Below, piece by piece: positions 36,546 through 46,156 of a DNA stretch of 64,000 nt. The notes below the pieces were generated by a model, which was given only the letters and a program-made list of their open reading frames with translations, did no database searches and had not been told where the DNA came from. The stretch spans positions 806,001-870,000 of the forward strand of contig NZ_JABCJE010000001.1 in the NCBI RefSeq assembly GCF_013377535.1, given 5' to 3'. The first letter of the stretch is position 1. Each line of letters begins with the position of its first letter. This stretch comes from Donghicola mangrovi. Its GTDB lineage: Bacteria; Pseudomonadota; Alphaproteobacteria; Rhodobacterales; Rhodobacteraceae. The position numbers were made by a program, and so were the translations under genes.

Positions 36546-36847
36546 TCCCCGGAGAGATATTCCCCGCAGATGGGGACCTGACCCTGAACGCCGACCGCGA
36601 AGCGATCACCCTGATGGTTGCCAACACCGGCGACCGCCCTGTGCAAGTTGGCAGCCACTACCACTTTGCCGAAACCAACCCCGCGCTGGATTTCGACCGT
36701 GATGCCGCGCGCGGCATGCGTCTGAACATCGCCGCAGGCACCGCCGTGCGGTTCGAGCCCGGCCAGCGCCGCGAAGTGCAGCTGATCCCCGTGTCTGGCG
36801 CCCGCAAAATCTATGGGTTCAACCAGCAAATCATGGGGGATCTGTGA
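36542..36847 (+). CDS. ureB: Urease beta subunit
   Basis: The 101-residue beta subunit of urease. It begins [16 protein letters not shown] and contains [20 protein letters not shown] and [12 protein letters not shown], all standard for UreB. ATG 36542 is used rather than the in-frame upstream start at 36527 because it gives the universal N-terminus and overlaps the upstream microprotein stop. Confidence 0.98.
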   Translation: MIPGEIFPADGDLTLNADREAITLMVANTGDRPVQVGSHYHFAETNPALDFDRDAARGMRLNIAAGTAVRFEPGQRREVQLIPVSGARKIYGFNQQIMGDL

Positions 36848-37167
36848 TGCTTGCGCCTTGGGTTGATCCGTTCCGCATGCTGCGGGCCCAGCTTTACGTC
36901 GCCTCGATGGCGATGGAAGCGTCCAGCGTCATTTTCATGCGCGTGATGGGGATGAACGGCCTGTGGTCCGTTCCCAGCACCGAAAACACCCGCATGGTGA
37001 CCGAAAAGCAGACCGCCTTTCTGAAGTCCGGCCAAAAGGCGTTCGACGCCGTGATGTCGGGCAAGCCCCTTGATGCTGTGGTCATGGCCGCTGCCAAGCC
37101 CCTGCGCAGCAAGACCTCTGCCAACCAAAAACGTCTGACCCGCCTCGGACCCCGCCGGACTTTCTAG
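36847..37167 (+). CDS. Small hypothetical protein between ureB and ureC
   Basis: A 106-residue basic, helical protein with many methionines (MLRAQLYVASMAMEASS, FMRVMGMNGLWSV). The ATG shares its first base with the ureB stop (TGATG), so it is coupled to ureB. The middle part (SENTRMVTEKQTAFLKS) has a phasin-like look, but I would not assign a function. No signal peptide or metal-binding motif is visible. Its place inside the urease operon suggests a link with urease assembly or storage. Confidence 0.75.
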   Translation: MLAPWVDPFRMLRAQLYVASMAMEASSVIFMRVMGMNGLWSVPSTENTRMVTEKQTAFLKSGQKAFDAVMSGKPLDAVVMAAAKPLRSKTSANQKRLTRLGPRRTF

Positions 37168-37176
37168 GAGTTACCC

Positions 37177-38901
37177 ATGCCCGCAAAAATCAAACGCTCC
37201 GATTACGCAGCGATGTATGGTCCGACCACCGGCGACCGTTTGCGTCTGGCGGACACCGACCTGATCATCGAGGTCGAGCGCGATCTGACCAACGAGGCCG
37301 CCGGTGTCTACGGCGAAGAGGTCAAATTCGGTGGCGGTAAGGTCATCCGCGACGGGATGGGCCAAGCCCAGACCACCCGCGCCGAAGGGGCCGTCGATAC
37401 CGTGATCACCAACGCGCTGATCGTGGACTGGACCGGCATCTACAAGGCCGACGTCGGTCTGCGCGACGGCCGCATCCACAAGATCGGCAAGGCGGGCAAC
37501 CCCGACACCCAGCCCGGCGTAAACATCGTCGTCGGGCCGGGCACCGAAGCCATCGCAGGCGAAGGCCGCATCCTGACCGCTGGCGGGTTCGACAGCCACA
37601 TCCACTACATTTGCCCCCAGCAGATCGAGGACGCGCTGCACTCTGGCCTGACCACCATGCTTGGCGGCGGCACGGGTCCCGCGCACGGCACGCTGGCAAC
37701 CACCTGTACCCCCGGCCCTTGGCACATTGGCCGGATGCTGCAATCGGCGGATGCGTTCCCGATGAACCTTGCCTTTGCGGGCAAGGGCAACGCCTCGCTC
37801 CCCGCAGCATTGGAAGAGCAGATCAAGGCGGGCGCTTGCGCGCTGAAACTGCACGAAGACTGGGGCACCACCCCCGGCGCGATCGACTGCTGCCTTGGCG
37901 TGGCGGACGCGATGGACGTTCAGGTCATGATCCACACGGACACCCTGAACGAATCCGGCTTCGTCGAGCACACCGTCAAAGCCATGAAAGGCCGAACCAT
38001 CCACGCCTTCCACACCGAAGGCGCGGGCGGCGGTCACGCCCCTGACATCATCAAAATCTGCGGCGAAGAGCACGTGCTGCCCTCGTCTACCAACCCGACC
38101 CGCCCCTTCACCGTGAACACGCTCGAGGAACACCTCGACATGCTCATGGTCTGTCACCACCTTGATAAGTCGATCCCCGAAGACATCGCCTTTGCCGAAA
38201 GCCGGATCCGCCGCGAAACCATCGCCGCCGAGGATATCCTGCACGACATGGGCGCGTTCTCGATCATCGCGTCCGACAGTCAGGCCATGGGCCGCGTCGG
38301 CGAAGTGCTGATCCGCACATGGCAAACCGCCGACAAGATGAAGAAGCAGCGCGGTCGTCTGCCCGAGGAAACCGGCGACAACGACAACTTCCGCGTCCGC
38401 CGCTATATCGCCAAGTACACCATCAACCCGGCGATTGCCCACGGCATCAGTCACCAGATTGGCAGCATCGAAGAAGGCAAGCGCGCCGACCTCGTGCTGT
38501 GGAACCCCGCGTTCTTTGGCGTAAAGCCCGAGATGGTTTTGATCGGTGGCAGCATCGCGATGGCCCAGATGGGCGATCCCAACGCCTCGATCCCGACGCC
38601 GCAGCCGGTCTATTCGCGCCCGATGTTCGGGGCCTATGGCCGTGCGGTCGAAAACTCTGCCGTGATCTTCGTGTCCGAGGCCGCGCAGGCGGACGACATC
38701 GGCAAGAAGTTGGGGATCTTCAAGCAGACCGTCGCGGTGCAAAACACCCGCGGCATCGGCAAAAGCGATCTGAAGCTGAACACCGCCCTGCCCAAGGTCG
38801 AGGTGAACCCCGAAACCTACGAAGTCCGCGCGGACGGCGAACTGCTAACCTGTCAGCCCGCCGAAACCCTGCCGATGGCCCAACGTTACTTCCTGTTCTA
38901 A
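37177..38901 (+). CDS. ureC: Urease alpha (catalytic) subunit
   Basis: The 574-residue catalytic subunit with the dinickel site. Ligands are His141 and His143 ([10 protein letters not shown]), the carbamylated Lys224 ([12 protein letters not shown]), His253, His279 and Asp367; the mobile flap has Cys326 and His327 (MVCHHLDKS). All are shifted by +7 against Klebsiella urease, so the enzyme should be active. Full length. A ribosome site AGGAG lies before ATG 37177. Confidence 0.99.
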   Translation: MPAKIKRSDYAAMYGPTTGDRLRLADTDLIIEVERDLTNEAAGVYGEEVKFGGGKVIRDGMGQAQTTRAEGAVDTVITNALIVDWTGIYKADVGLRDGRIHKIGKAGNPDTQPGVNIVVGPGTEAIAGEGRILTAGGFDSHIHYICPQQIEDALHSGLTTMLGGGTGPAHGTLATTCTPGPWHIGRMLQSADAFPMNLAFAGKGNASLPAALEEQIKAGACALKLHEDWGTTPGAIDCCLGVADAMDVQVMIHTDTLNESGFVEHTVKAMKGRTIHAFHTEGAGGGHAPDIIKICGEEHVLPSSTNPTRPFTVNTLEEHLDMLMVCHHLDKSIPEDIAFAESRIRRETIAAEDILHDMGAFSIIASDSQAMGRVGEVLIRTWQTADKMKKQRGRLPEETGDNDNFRVRRYIAKYTINPAIAHGISHQIGSIEEGKRADLVLWNPAFFGVKPEMVLIGGSIAMAQMGDPNASIPTPQPVYSRPMFGAYGRAVENSAVIFVSEAAQADDIGKKLGIFKQTVAVQNTRGIGKSDLKLNTALPKVEVNPETYEVRADGELLTCQPAETLPMAQRYFLF

Positions 38902-38905
38902 GATC

Positions 38906-39346
38906 ATGATCGTCGCAAACCACTACCATAACCACACCCACGGCACCCCCGCGGCCCGCATTTCCCTGACCTACGAGGCCCGCTTCCTGCGCCGCCGCGT
39001 GCTGGTCACGGATGATGGTCTCGAGTTCCTGCTGGACCTCGAACAGACCACCTCTCTGGATCACGGCGGCGCCCTGATCCTCGAGGATGGTCGCGAGATC
39101 GAGGTGATCGCTGCCCCCGAAACCCTACTGCAGGTGCGCGGGGACCATCTGGTGCGGCTAGCTTGGCACATCGGCAACCGCCACACGCCCTGCCAGATCG
39201 AAGAGGATCGCTTGCTGATCCAGCCCGATCACGTGATCCGCGATATGCTGGGGAAACTGGGGGCCGATGTGGCCGAAGTCACCGAACCCTTTACCCCCGA
39301 AGGCGGGGCCTATGGACACGGGCGCACCCATTCCCATGCGCACTGA
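38906..39346 (+). CDS. ureE: Urease nickel chaperone UreE
   Basis: A 146-residue metallochaperone that hands nickel to UreG. It has an unusual His-rich start (NHYHNHTH at residues 5-12), a middle HIGNRHTPCQIEEDRLLI metal-site motif and a short His tail ending [10 protein letters not shown]. The second His cluster at the N-terminus is uncommon. Four bases separate it from ureC and its end overlaps ureF. Confidence 0.96.
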   Translation: MIVANHYHNHTHGTPAARISLTYEARFLRRRVLVTDDGLEFLLDLEQTTSLDHGGALILEDGREIEVIAAPETLLQVRGDHLVRLAWHIGNRHTPCQIEEDRLLIQPDHVIRDMLGKLGADVAEVTEPFTPEGGAYGHGRTHSHAH

Positions 39347-39965
39347 CGCCACGATCCTGCTGGCCCAATGGCTGTCGCCCGCCTTTCCGGTGGGCGCGTT
39401 CGCCTATTCCAGCGGACTCGAGGCAGCTGTAGCGGGAGGGCTGATCGTCGACGAATTACAGGACTGGCTGGCGGATTTTCTGGTCCACGGCACGGGGCGG
39501 TCGGACGCGATCCTGATCCGCGCCTCTGCCGAAACCGATGATCCCGCCGAGGTGGATGAAACCGCCCGCGCCTTTTGCGCCAGCCGCGAACGGTTGCTAG
39601 AAACCGAATCCATCGGCCGCGCGTTCTGCCTGCAACTGGCGAATGTCTGGGATTTGCCGGTGGCGAACCTGACCTATCCGGTCGCCTTAGGGCAGGGGCT
39701 GCGAGCGTTGGACCTGCCGGTTGATCTGGCGATCCAGATGTACCTGCATGCCTATGTCTCCAACATGATCGCTGCGGCGCAACGCCTGATGCCCTTGGGT
39801 CACACGAACGGCCAGCGCATTCTGACGGCCCTGACCCCGCTCTGCGCCGAAGTGGCCGAAGACACCAAGGGGCTGGGGTGCGATGACATCACCAGCCAAT
39901 GCTTTGCCGCTGACATCGCGGCCATGCAGCACGAAGTACTAAGTCCAAGGATTTTCCGAACATGA
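39312..39965 (+). CDS. ureF: Urease accessory protein UreF
   Basis: A 217-residue all-helical accessory protein that couples UreD to UreG and gates GTP hydrolysis. Motifs: [22 protein letters not shown], then RESIGRAF-like [15 protein letters not shown] and [14 protein letters not shown] 39312 has GAAGG upstream; ATG 39336 is an alternative. Either way it overlaps ureE by 11-35 bases. Confidence 0.94.
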   Translation: MDTGAPIPMRTDATILLAQWLSPAFPVGAFAYSSGLEAAVAGGLIVDELQDWLADFLVHGTGRSDAILIRASAETDDPAEVDETARAFCASRERLLETESIGRAFCLQLANVWDLPVANLTYPVALGQGLRALDLPVDLAIQMYLHAYVSNMIAAAQRLMPLGHTNGQRILTALTPLCAEVAEDTKGLGCDDITSQCFAADIAAMQHEVLSPRIFRT

Positions 39966-40573
39966 GCAAACGGAATGGCCCCCTGCGGGTCGGGATCGGT
40001 GGTCCTGTCGGCGCTGGCAAGACCAGCCTGACCGCCGCCCTGTCCAAGCGCCTGAAAGACACGCATTCGATCGGTGTCATTACCAACGACATCTACACCC
40101 AAGAGGATGCCGAGGCCCTGATGCGCATGCAGATCCTGCCGCAGGACCGCATCATCGGTGTGGAGACCGGTGGTTGTCCGCACACGGCGATCCGCGAGGA
40201 TGCTTCGATCAACCTTGCCGCCGTGGCGGAGATGCAGGAACGCCATCCCGATGTGGAAATCGTACTGATCGAGAGCGGCGGGGATAACCTGTCGGCGACC
40301 TTCAGCCCCGAGCTGGCGGACGTGACCATCTATGTGATCGACGTTGCCGCGGGCGAAGAAATCCCGCGCAAAGGTGGCCCCGCCATCACGCGCTCGGACA
40401 TTCTGGTGATCAACAAGACCGATCTGGCACCCTATGTCGGCGCCTCGCTCGAGGTGATGGATCGCGATGCCACCCGTGTGCGCGCTGGCCGCCCCTTTGT
40501 CTTTACCGCGATCCGTCAGGATCAAGGGGTCGAGCAGGTGGTCGAACTGCTGTCGCAAATCGGCGGCTTCTGA
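39962..40573 (+). CDS. ureG: Urease GTPase UreG
   Basis: A 203-residue GTPase powering nickel insertion. The P-loop is [10 protein letters not shown] at 13-22; the nickel-binding CPH motif appears in [18 protein letters not shown]; guanine recognition is [11 protein letters not shown]. The ATG overlaps the ureF stop (ATGA). It is the last urease gene and is followed by a terminator. Confidence 0.98.
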   Translation: MSKRNGPLRVGIGGPVGAGKTSLTAALSKRLKDTHSIGVITNDIYTQEDAEALMRMQILPQDRIIGVETGGCPHTAIREDASINLAAVAEMQERHPDVEIVLIESGGDNLSATFSPELADVTIYVIDVAAGEEIPRKGGPAITRSDILVINKTDLAPYVGASLEVMDRDATRVRAGRPFVFTAIRQDQGVEQVVELLSQIGGF

Positions 40574-40585
40574 CACCTGAAACGA

Positions 40586-40614
40586 AAAAGGGCCGCCCGA
40601 AAGGCGACCCTTTT
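40586..40614. terminator. Shared terminator of ureG and rpsO
   Basis: A stem of seven plus four pairs (40586-40597 with 40603-40614, one mismatch) is flanked by A-run and T-run on its two sides, so it can end both convergent units. Confidence 0.82.
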
Positions 40615-40636
40615 AGAAACCTGTACAGGTCCCTGA

Positions 40637-40906
40637 TTAGCGGCGGATGCCCAGACGCTGGATCAGGTTGGTGTAACGAGCTTCTTCTTTGCCCTTCAGG
40701 TAGTCCAGCAGCTTACGGCGCTGAGCAACCAGCTTCAGAAGGCCACGACGCGAGTGGTTGTCCTTCTTGTGGGTTTTGAAGTGCTCGGTCAGGGTGTTGA
40801 TACGCGAGGTCAGGATCGCAACCTGAACTTCGGGCGAACCGGTGTCGCCTTCTTTGGTTGCGAATTCTTTGAGAACGCGTGCTTTTTCTTCAACAGTGAT
40901 CGACAT
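40637..40906 (-). CDS. rpsO: 30S ribosomal protein S15
   Basis: The 89-residue S15 protein of the small-subunit platform, binding 16S rRNA early in assembly. It shows [39 protein letters not shown] and the terminal [10 protein letters not shown] strong GGAGACCCC site precedes the ATG. Uniform, highly expressed codon use. It stands between the urease operon and an RTX gene instead of next to pnp and truB. Confidence 0.98.
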   Translation of the reverse strand: MSITVEEKARVLKEFATKEGDTGSPEVQVAILTSRINTLTEHFKTHKKDNHSRRGLLKLVAQRRKLLDYLKGKEEARYTNLIQRLGIRR

Positions 40907-41032
40907 CGGGGTCTCCTGTCTATCTAAGGGTTATGGCACAGGCCGGGATGTCGTCCAGCGAGGCCCTTGGAGAAATCCGCGATTGCGGATGCGCGCTGTT
41001 ACGTGATTCTGTCAGAAAAATAAAGCCTCTTG

Positions 41033-41980
41033 TCAGGCAAAGGCCTGAATTCCGATGCTTGCAGCCTCTCGTGCGCCAAGCAGGACGATATCGTCAAGGT
41101 TCACGTCATCCCCATCGATCCGCGCCACGATCTGCCCGTCAACACGCAGGTTCAGCAGGCCGTCGTCGTCGCGGTCGTCATCTAGGGTCAGTTCGGGCTC
41201 TCCGTCCTGAGTGCTGTCGTCATAGAGGACAAAGACGTCGTCCTGATCGGGATCGTAATCCTGAATGATCGCGGGCTCGGTCGAGGGATCGATCTCGGGG
41301 GACAGCATCAGGGCATAGGTGTCCTCGCCTTCGCCCCCATGGAAATAGTCGCCCATCGCGCCGATCAGGGTGTCATCCCCAAGGCCACCGTTCAGGAAAT
41401 CGGTATCGTCGTCCTGATCGACGATCAGGTCATTGCCTTGGCCGCCAAACAGGGCATCACTGCCCGCGCCACCGGACACAAGGTCATCGCCAAGGCCGCC
41501 ACACAGGCTGTCATCGCCATCATCCCCGTACAGCCAGTCGTCATCGGGGCCACCGACCAGATCGTCGTCCCCTTCGCCGCCGTACAGAGTGTCAGAGCCC
41601 GCCATCCCCGCCATGTCGTCACAATCGGCACCACCGGTCAGGGTGTCCTGCCCATAGCCGCCATCCAGCGTATCCGCGCCGCTGCCACCATAGAGCAGGT
41701 CATTTCCCGTCTCGCCGGTCAGGCTGTCATCGCCAGCACCGCCGCTCAGGTCATCATCGCCGCTGCCACCGGCCAACTGGTCGGACGCGTCATCCCCGGT
41801 CAGGATGTCGTCCCCTTCGTCCCCTTGCAGGATGTCCCCCGTTGGGGAGGCTTCGTTCAGGGTGTCTTCGGCGTCTTCTTCGGGTTCGGCGTCGGTTTCG
41901 GTATCTACCTGATCCGCGCCGGGGAATACTGTGAACGCCCCGACCATCAGGGCGCTAAACAAGCTGGCCAGCATCAACAT
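41033..41980 (-). CDS. RTX-like calcium-binding repeat protein with N-terminal membrane segment
   Basis: A 315-residue acidic protein. Residues 1-19 are a hydrophobic anchor or signal (MLMLASLFSALMVGAFTVF). An acidic spacer follows, then about fourteen Gly/Asp-rich nonapeptide repeats of the GGxGxDxLx type (about 50-210), which should fold as a calcium-filled beta roll. The C-terminal 90 residues (DPDQDDVFVLYDD ... VDGQIVARIDG) are non-repetitive. Two cysteines sit inside repeats, uncommon in secreted RTX proteins. No type I secretion genes are nearby. Strong GGAGG upstream of ATG. Role unknown. Confidence 0.82.
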   Translation of the reverse strand: MLMLASLFSALMVGAFTVFPGADQVDTETDAEPEEDAEDTLNEASPTGDILQGDEGDDILTGDDASDQLAGGSGDDDLSGGAGDDSLTGETGNDLLYGGSGADTLDGGYGQDTLTGGADCDDMAGMAGSDTLYGGEGDDDLVGGPDDDWLYGDDGDDSLCGGLGDDLVSGGAGSDALFGGQGNDLIVDQDDDTDFLNGGLGDDTLIGAMGDYFHGGEGEDTYALMLSPEIDPSTEPAIIQDYDPDQDDVFVLYDDSTQDGEPELTLDDDRDDDGLLNLRVDGQIVARIDGDDVNLDDIVLLGAREAASIGIQAFA

Positions 41981-42057
41981 TTTCGGCCTCCTTCACAACA
42001 ACCGTGTCGAAAGTAAGGCTGAACTCTCTGAAATCGCAGCGTATTCTGGAAAAGGGG

Positions 42058-42330
42058 TTAACGCTCGGTGTCGGGAAGCTCGTGCATAATCTCGCGGGCG
42101 ATCTGAGCTGCGTAGTCCCCGATCAGGGGCACAAATTCGATTTTCGACAGCCAAAACCCTACGAACGAAACAAGAATCGTCGCGCCAAGCACCGAGCCAA
42201 GCCCAAAGGAAATCCCGCGCAGCAGCTGGAACAGCATCATTTTATGGTAACTGTCGTGGGCGCGCAGGAACTTGTGATTGTTCAGTTTGGCGATCTCGGC
42301 GGTCAGTTTCTGGATGTCAGAATCACTCAT
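42058..42330 (-). CDS. DUF5665 family small membrane protein
   Basis: A 90-residue protein with an N-terminal amphipathic helix (MSDSDIQKLTAEIAKLNNHKFL) and one hydrophobic segment (about 42-62, GLGSVLGATILVSFVGF) then YAAQIAREI. The pattern is that of DUF5665, found widely in bacteria without known function. Its start overlaps the end of the DUF1643 gene by eight bases. Confidence 0.75.
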   Translation of the reverse strand: MSDSDIQKLTAEIAKLNNHKFLRAHDSYHKMMLFQLLRGISFGLGSVLGATILVSFVGFWLSKIEFVPLIGDYAAQIAREIMHELPDTER

Positions 42331-42838
42331 GGGCGCTCCATAGGACGGGCTGAACGTTGTAACCGATGTATAGCGGGTGCTTGGGGTGACCGGCTTTGCT
42401 GAGGCCCAGATGGTGCAGCGGACGGCCGGTTTCGCGCAGCAAGGCCTCGACCGCGGCCCCGCGCGACAGATGCTCGCCGTGGGTGCCCCAAGCGCAGACG
42501 ATGGTGTCCGCGTTCAGGGCGCCATTCCGGATCGCCTCGTCATTCAGGGGGCCGACGGGATCAGTGGCGGCGCGCATGGCTTTGGGGTCGGTGTCGCGCC
42601 ACGCAAAGATGTTCGTAACCTCGAAGCTGCCGAAACCCAGCGTCCGCGCCCGACGCTCGCAGCGTTCGACCGTGGGGTCGTTCTGCACTTCGGTCGCGGT
42701 CGAGGGGTTGAGCATCACGAACAACGCTCGCTTGCCCGCCGGATCCCACGTCCGGATCAGGCTATAGCGATAGCGTTCGCAGTCGGAATATGTCGCCACA
42801 GAGGGGGCGTCGTCCTTGATATGGGTGCGCGTCAGCAT
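42323..42838 (-). CDS. DUF1643 domain protein
   Basis: A 171-residue soluble protein. It has the DUF1643 core: CERYRYSLIRTWD, LFVMLNPSTATEVQNDPTVERC and GSFEVTNIFAWRDTDP, then CAWGTHGEHLSRG and GLSKAGHPKHPLYI. The invariant NPSTA-N-DPT motif suggests an enzyme or nucleic-acid-related role, but none is proven. ATG 42838 gives the usual start; a reading from 42910 adds nothing conserved. Confidence 0.88.
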   Translation of the reverse strand: MLTRTHIKDDAPSVATYSDCERYRYSLIRTWDPAGKRALFVMLNPSTATEVQNDPTVERCERRARTLGFGSFEVTNIFAWRDTDPKAMRAATDPVGPLNDEAIRNGALNADTIVCAWGTHGEHLSRGAAVEALLRETGRPLHHLGLSKAGHPKHPLYIGYNVQPVLWSAHE

Positions 42839-43008
42839 AGGTTCTGTGTGCAAGGAAACAGCAGCCGTTTGCAACCGCGATATGGCGCCTGTTCTGGTGT
42901 GCGGAAACATTCCGTTAATCAGATTCTTTGCATTTGCCCCCTAAAATCAAGGCGTCTCGGGTCGTTCTGCTGTGTTGGACAGACTCATGTCCGACTACGG
43001 AGCCCTTG

Positions 43009-44442
43009 ATGGACCTTTGGATGTTGCTTGGACTAGGCGGTGCCATATCGAGCCTTGTGTTCGGTTGGGATCGCGGATTCGGTGCTCTTTCCCAGCAGTT
43101 GATGGGAGAGACCAATGCCGATTCCGCGCCTACTGATCCTCAGTCCGAAGAGCTGCCCTCGGAAGGGCCCCAGTATCTGGACAGTCTGATTGATTTCGGC
43201 GGCACCAGCGGCGATGACGAGGTTTACGTCACCGCTGTGGATGAACGTGCCGACGACTGGGAATATGACGAACGCACCGATCTGGAGCACCTGCTGACCG
43301 GTGAAGACCAGATGGCGTGGTTCTACTCGGGCGAGGATCATTCCGACCCCGAGGCAGGCCACAACACCGGCGCGGACTGCGAAGACATCCTGTACATCGA
43401 CACCGGCGCGGGGAACGACCTGATCGAGGTTTGGGGCCATGCCGCGACCGAAGTGGTCACCGGCACCGGCGCGGATACGGTCAAGGTCTGCGCCGACGCA
43501 GGCTATACCGTGGTTCATGTCGAGGACGACGACACCGCGATCCTGTGCGATGACTGGACGGGCTATGTGATCGGGACGGGCAGCGCCTCGGTCTATGGGG
43601 GCGACGGGGTGGACGTGATCCGCATGACCGGCGACTCGACGGGTTCGAACGTGCAAGCGGGCGGCGGTGACGACGATCTGATCACGGGCGGTGGCGGCAT
43701 TCTGAACGGGAACGAAGGCAGCGACACGCTGGTCGCGAACGGGGACAACGCGATCCTGCGCGGCGGCACGGGCGATGACACCATCACCTCGCACGGGGCC
43801 AATACCGTGATCGGCGGCGAAGGCGATGACACGCTGGTGCTTGGGCACGGGTTCGTCAGCCGGACGTACTCTGGCGATGATGGCGGCTTTGACAGCTATA
43901 CCCGCATTGATGATGTGGCGCTGGGTGGCAACGGCGCGGCGGATACCGTGCACGGGGACGCGGGCGCTGACATCATCAGCTATATCGACGGGGGAGATGT
44001 GGTGACTGGCGGCGGCGGTGTGGATACCTTTACCGCGATTGCCGATGACGAAGCCTCTGTAATCACCGACTTCCATCCGGGCAAAGAGACCCTGACCCTG
44101 TATGAAACCGGCGGCACCATGATCACCCATGGCTCTGGTACGCTGACCGGTGAACTGGACCAGTCCGAGCTCGACGCGCTGATGCAAGGCGACGAGAGCT
44201 ATCACCTCGATGGCCGCATTTCGGTGGATTACGATCAGGACGCCAACGAGACCACGATCCGCATCGACGGGGACGCGGCGGTGGTTCTACAGAACACCAG
44301 TTGGGTGACGGTTGGCTATACCAACGGCGGCGACGATACCGTCTACGGTCTGGATGGCGCGCCGTTGGCCGAAGGGCTGCGGGCGAACGTCCTTGTGTCC
44401 GTTCACCCCAATGTCACCCAGATTTCCCAGCTGTTCGGCTAG
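43009..44442 (+). CDS. Large RTX-like protein with N-terminal membrane segment
   Basis: A 477-residue acidic protein, apparently related to the 41033-41980 product. Residues 1-19 form a hydrophobic segment (MDLWMLLGLGGAISSLVFG). A 170-residue region of degenerate Gly/Asp repeats includes three cysteines (GADCEDILY, VKVCADAGY, AILCDDW), then clearer calcium-type repeats (GDDDLITGGGG, GGTGDDTIT, GGEGDDTLV) and a C-terminal part ending with IRIDGDAAVVLQN. ATG 43009 follows GGAG. Its stop lies three bases before the truB stop on the other strand. Confidence 0.78.
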   Translation: MDLWMLLGLGGAISSLVFGWDRGFGALSQQLMGETNADSAPTDPQSEELPSEGPQYLDSLIDFGGTSGDDEVYVTAVDERADDWEYDERTDLEHLLTGEDQMAWFYSGEDHSDPEAGHNTGADCEDILYIDTGAGNDLIEVWGHAATEVVTGTGADTVKVCADAGYTVVHVEDDDTAILCDDWTGYVIGTGSASVYGGDGVDVIRMTGDSTGSNVQAGGGDDDLITGGGGILNGNEGSDTLVANGDNAILRGGTGDDTITSHGANTVIGGEGDDTLVLGHGFVSRTYSGDDGGFDSYTRIDDVALGGNGAADTVHGDAGADIISYIDGGDVVTGGGGVDTFTAIADDEASVITDFHPGKETLTLYETGGTMITHGSGTLTGELDQSELDALMQGDESYHLDGRISVDYDQDANETTIRIDGDAAVVLQNTSWVTVGYTNGGDDTVYGLDGAPLAEGLRANVLVSVHPNVTQISQLFG

Positions 44443-44445
44443 GGC

Positions 44446-45357
44446 TTAGTCCAGATTGAACACCCGCACGGGATGCAGGTTGCCAGCCTTGAAGGTGCCG
44501 ACAGCTAGGGCTTTGCCTTCGTAGCTGGCCCAGATTTCTTCGCCGTATTCGATGCCCGACGCGATCACCATGCCGGGGTTGCCGTTCTTCAGGCGCACGG
44601 CGCCTTCGGGGGTGGCCATCACTTGGGGCATGTCATCAAGACCAGCCTCGACCGGCAGCAAGAAGTCGTCCAGCTCGGGGGTGCGGGCTTTCTCTTCGAT
44701 CTGCTCCAGCGTCACGCCGTCCTCGGCCGCGTCAAAGGGTCCGGACCAGATGCGGCGCAGCTTCTGGACGTGGCCGTAGCAGCCCAGCTTTTCCCCCAGA
44801 TCGCGGGCGATCGAGCGGACATAGCCGCCCTTGCCGCAGGTCATCTCCAGAACCACGTGGTCGGCGTCGGGACGATCCACCAGCAGCAGTTCTTCGACGA
44901 ACAGGGGGCGGGCGGTCAGTTCCACATCCTCGCCGTCGCGGGCCAGTTTGTAGGCGCGCTGGCCGTCCACTTTGACTGCGCTGAATTTCGGGGGCACCTG
45001 CATGATATCGCCGACAAAGCCGAACAGGGCTTCTTTGATCTCTTCGTCAGTGGGGCGGTTCGGCGAGGTGGCGATCACTTCGCCCTCTTCGTCGTCGGTG
45101 TTGGTCGCCGCGCCAAGGGTCACGGTGAACTCGTACGCCTTCATCGCGTCGGTGATGTAGGGAACGGTTTTGGTCGCTTCGCCCAAGGCCACGGCCAGAA
45201 CGCCGGTCGCATCGGGATCAAGGGTGCCCGCATGGCCCGCCTTGTTGGCGTTAAAGGCCCATTTGACCTTGTTCACCACCGCGGTCGAGGTCATGCCCGC
45301 CGGTTTGTCGATCACCAGCCAGCCCGAAATATCGCGACCTTTTTTCTTGCGTCCCAT
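44446..45357 (-). CDS. truB: tRNA pseudouridine-55 synthase
   Basis: A 303-residue enzyme that makes pseudouridine 55 in the T loop of tRNAs. Catalytic Asp47 lies in [14 protein letters not shown]. Other motifs are [14 protein letters not shown] and [18 protein letters not shown]. Length normal. It keeps the strand and order of the rbfA-truB-rpsO cluster, but two RTX genes and two small genes separate it from rpsO. Confidence 0.97.
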   Translation of the reverse strand: MGRKKKGRDISGWLVIDKPAGMTSTAVVNKVKWAFNANKAGHAGTLDPDATGVLAVALGEATKTVPYITDAMKAYEFTVTLGAATNTDDEEGEVIATSPNRPTDEEIKEALFGFVGDIMQVPPKFSAVKVDGQRAYKLARDGEDVELTARPLFVEELLLVDRPDADHVVLEMTCGKGGYVRSIARDLGEKLGCYGHVQKLRRIWSGPFDAAEDGVTLEQIEEKARTPELDDFLLPVEAGLDDMPQVMATPEGAVRLKNGNPGMVIASGIEYGEEIWASYEGKALAVGTFKAGNLHPVRVFNLD

Positions 45358-45412
45358 AGCGTCCCCATATGTCTGCCAAGGTCGGCGGACCTACCCCAGC
45401 CTATCTGGTTGG

Positions 45413-46156
45413 TCAATCGTTCTCGGGTTCCACGGTGCCCACAATCGGCCCCATCGGAAAGCCCCCGTCGTGGCGGCGCAATTCAGGCGCGTAGAGCCGC
45501 GAGATATTCCCGTCAAAGTACAGGGCGTTCGGTGTTTTCAGCTCGTCCCGGAACAGGCTGGCGAACTCGTGGAAGGTGACCGTGTTGTTCGAGATGACGA
45601 AATACGCGGTCTTGCCGTCGGCGCTGGTGCCAACGCCGTTGCGGATATAGCGCGAATCCGAATCCTTGAGGAAACGGGGGTGCAGCTGGCCATCAATCAC
45701 CAGCATCGGGCCGGATTGGGTGGCGTCGCGGCACTCGGGCTTTTGTTCGGCGTAGCGCAGGGTTTCATAGACCTGCGCGCTGCCGTCGTTCAGGCACAGC
45801 ACCCCGTTGGGCAGCATCCCGAAATTGCCGGGCCCTGCGTTGGGGATCACGCGCATTTGCTCGACCCCGCCCTCGCGGTAGTGGCCCACGGGCTTGCGGT
45901 CGGGGTGGTACATGCCGGCATTCATGGCAAAGCCCAAGCGCTTGCCTTGGGTGCCCAAGGCATTGTCCAGCCGCCGGAACTGGCCCCAGATCTGGCCCTC
46001 GTCGTCGTTCAGGAACAGGCGCAGGTCTTCGGTCGTCAGATCGACGGTGCAAACCGTGTAACGGTTGTCCAGATAGGTCTGGTCATGACAGTCGGCGGCC
46101 TGCGCGGTCATGGCGCTGCCGGTCAGGAAAACAGCCGTTAGCAGCGCCAGACGCAT
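45413..46156 (-). CDS. Exported phosphodiester glycosidase family (DUF2233) protein
   Basis: A 247-residue protein with a signal peptide (1-20, ending AQA). The NAGPA/DUF2233 fold is suggested by FAMNAGMYHPDRKPVGHY, VLCLNDG, ATQSGPMLVIDGQLHP and NALYFDGNISRLYAP. The family includes the enzyme that uncovers mannose-6-phosphate; the bacterial substrate is unknown, possibly a cell-wall or exopolysaccharide phosphodiester. It overlaps the rbfA stop by one base, so it is probably co-translated with rbfA. Confidence 0.85.
   Translation of the reverse strand: MRLALLTAVFLTGSAMTAQAADCHDQTYLDNRYTVCTVDLTTEDLRLFLNDDEGQIWGQFRRLDNALGTQGKRLGFAMNAGMYHPDRKPVGHYREGGVEQMRVIPNAGPGNFGMLPNGVLCLNDGSAQVYETLRYAEQKPECRDATQSGPMLVIDGQLHPRFLKDSDSRYIRNGVGTSADGKTAYFVISNNTVTFHEFASLFRDELKTPNALYFDGNISRLYAPELRRHDGGFPMGPIVGTVEPEND

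Noticed and set aside
37171-38742. Open frame of 523 codons antisense to ureC
   Set aside because: Shadow of the ureC codon pattern; all urease ligands are on the plus strand.
41000-41032. Terminator of the minus-strand RTX gene
   Set aside because: A T-rich run follows the stop, but the stem has only four pairs (GCCT/AGGC) and overlaps the stop codon; too weak to list.
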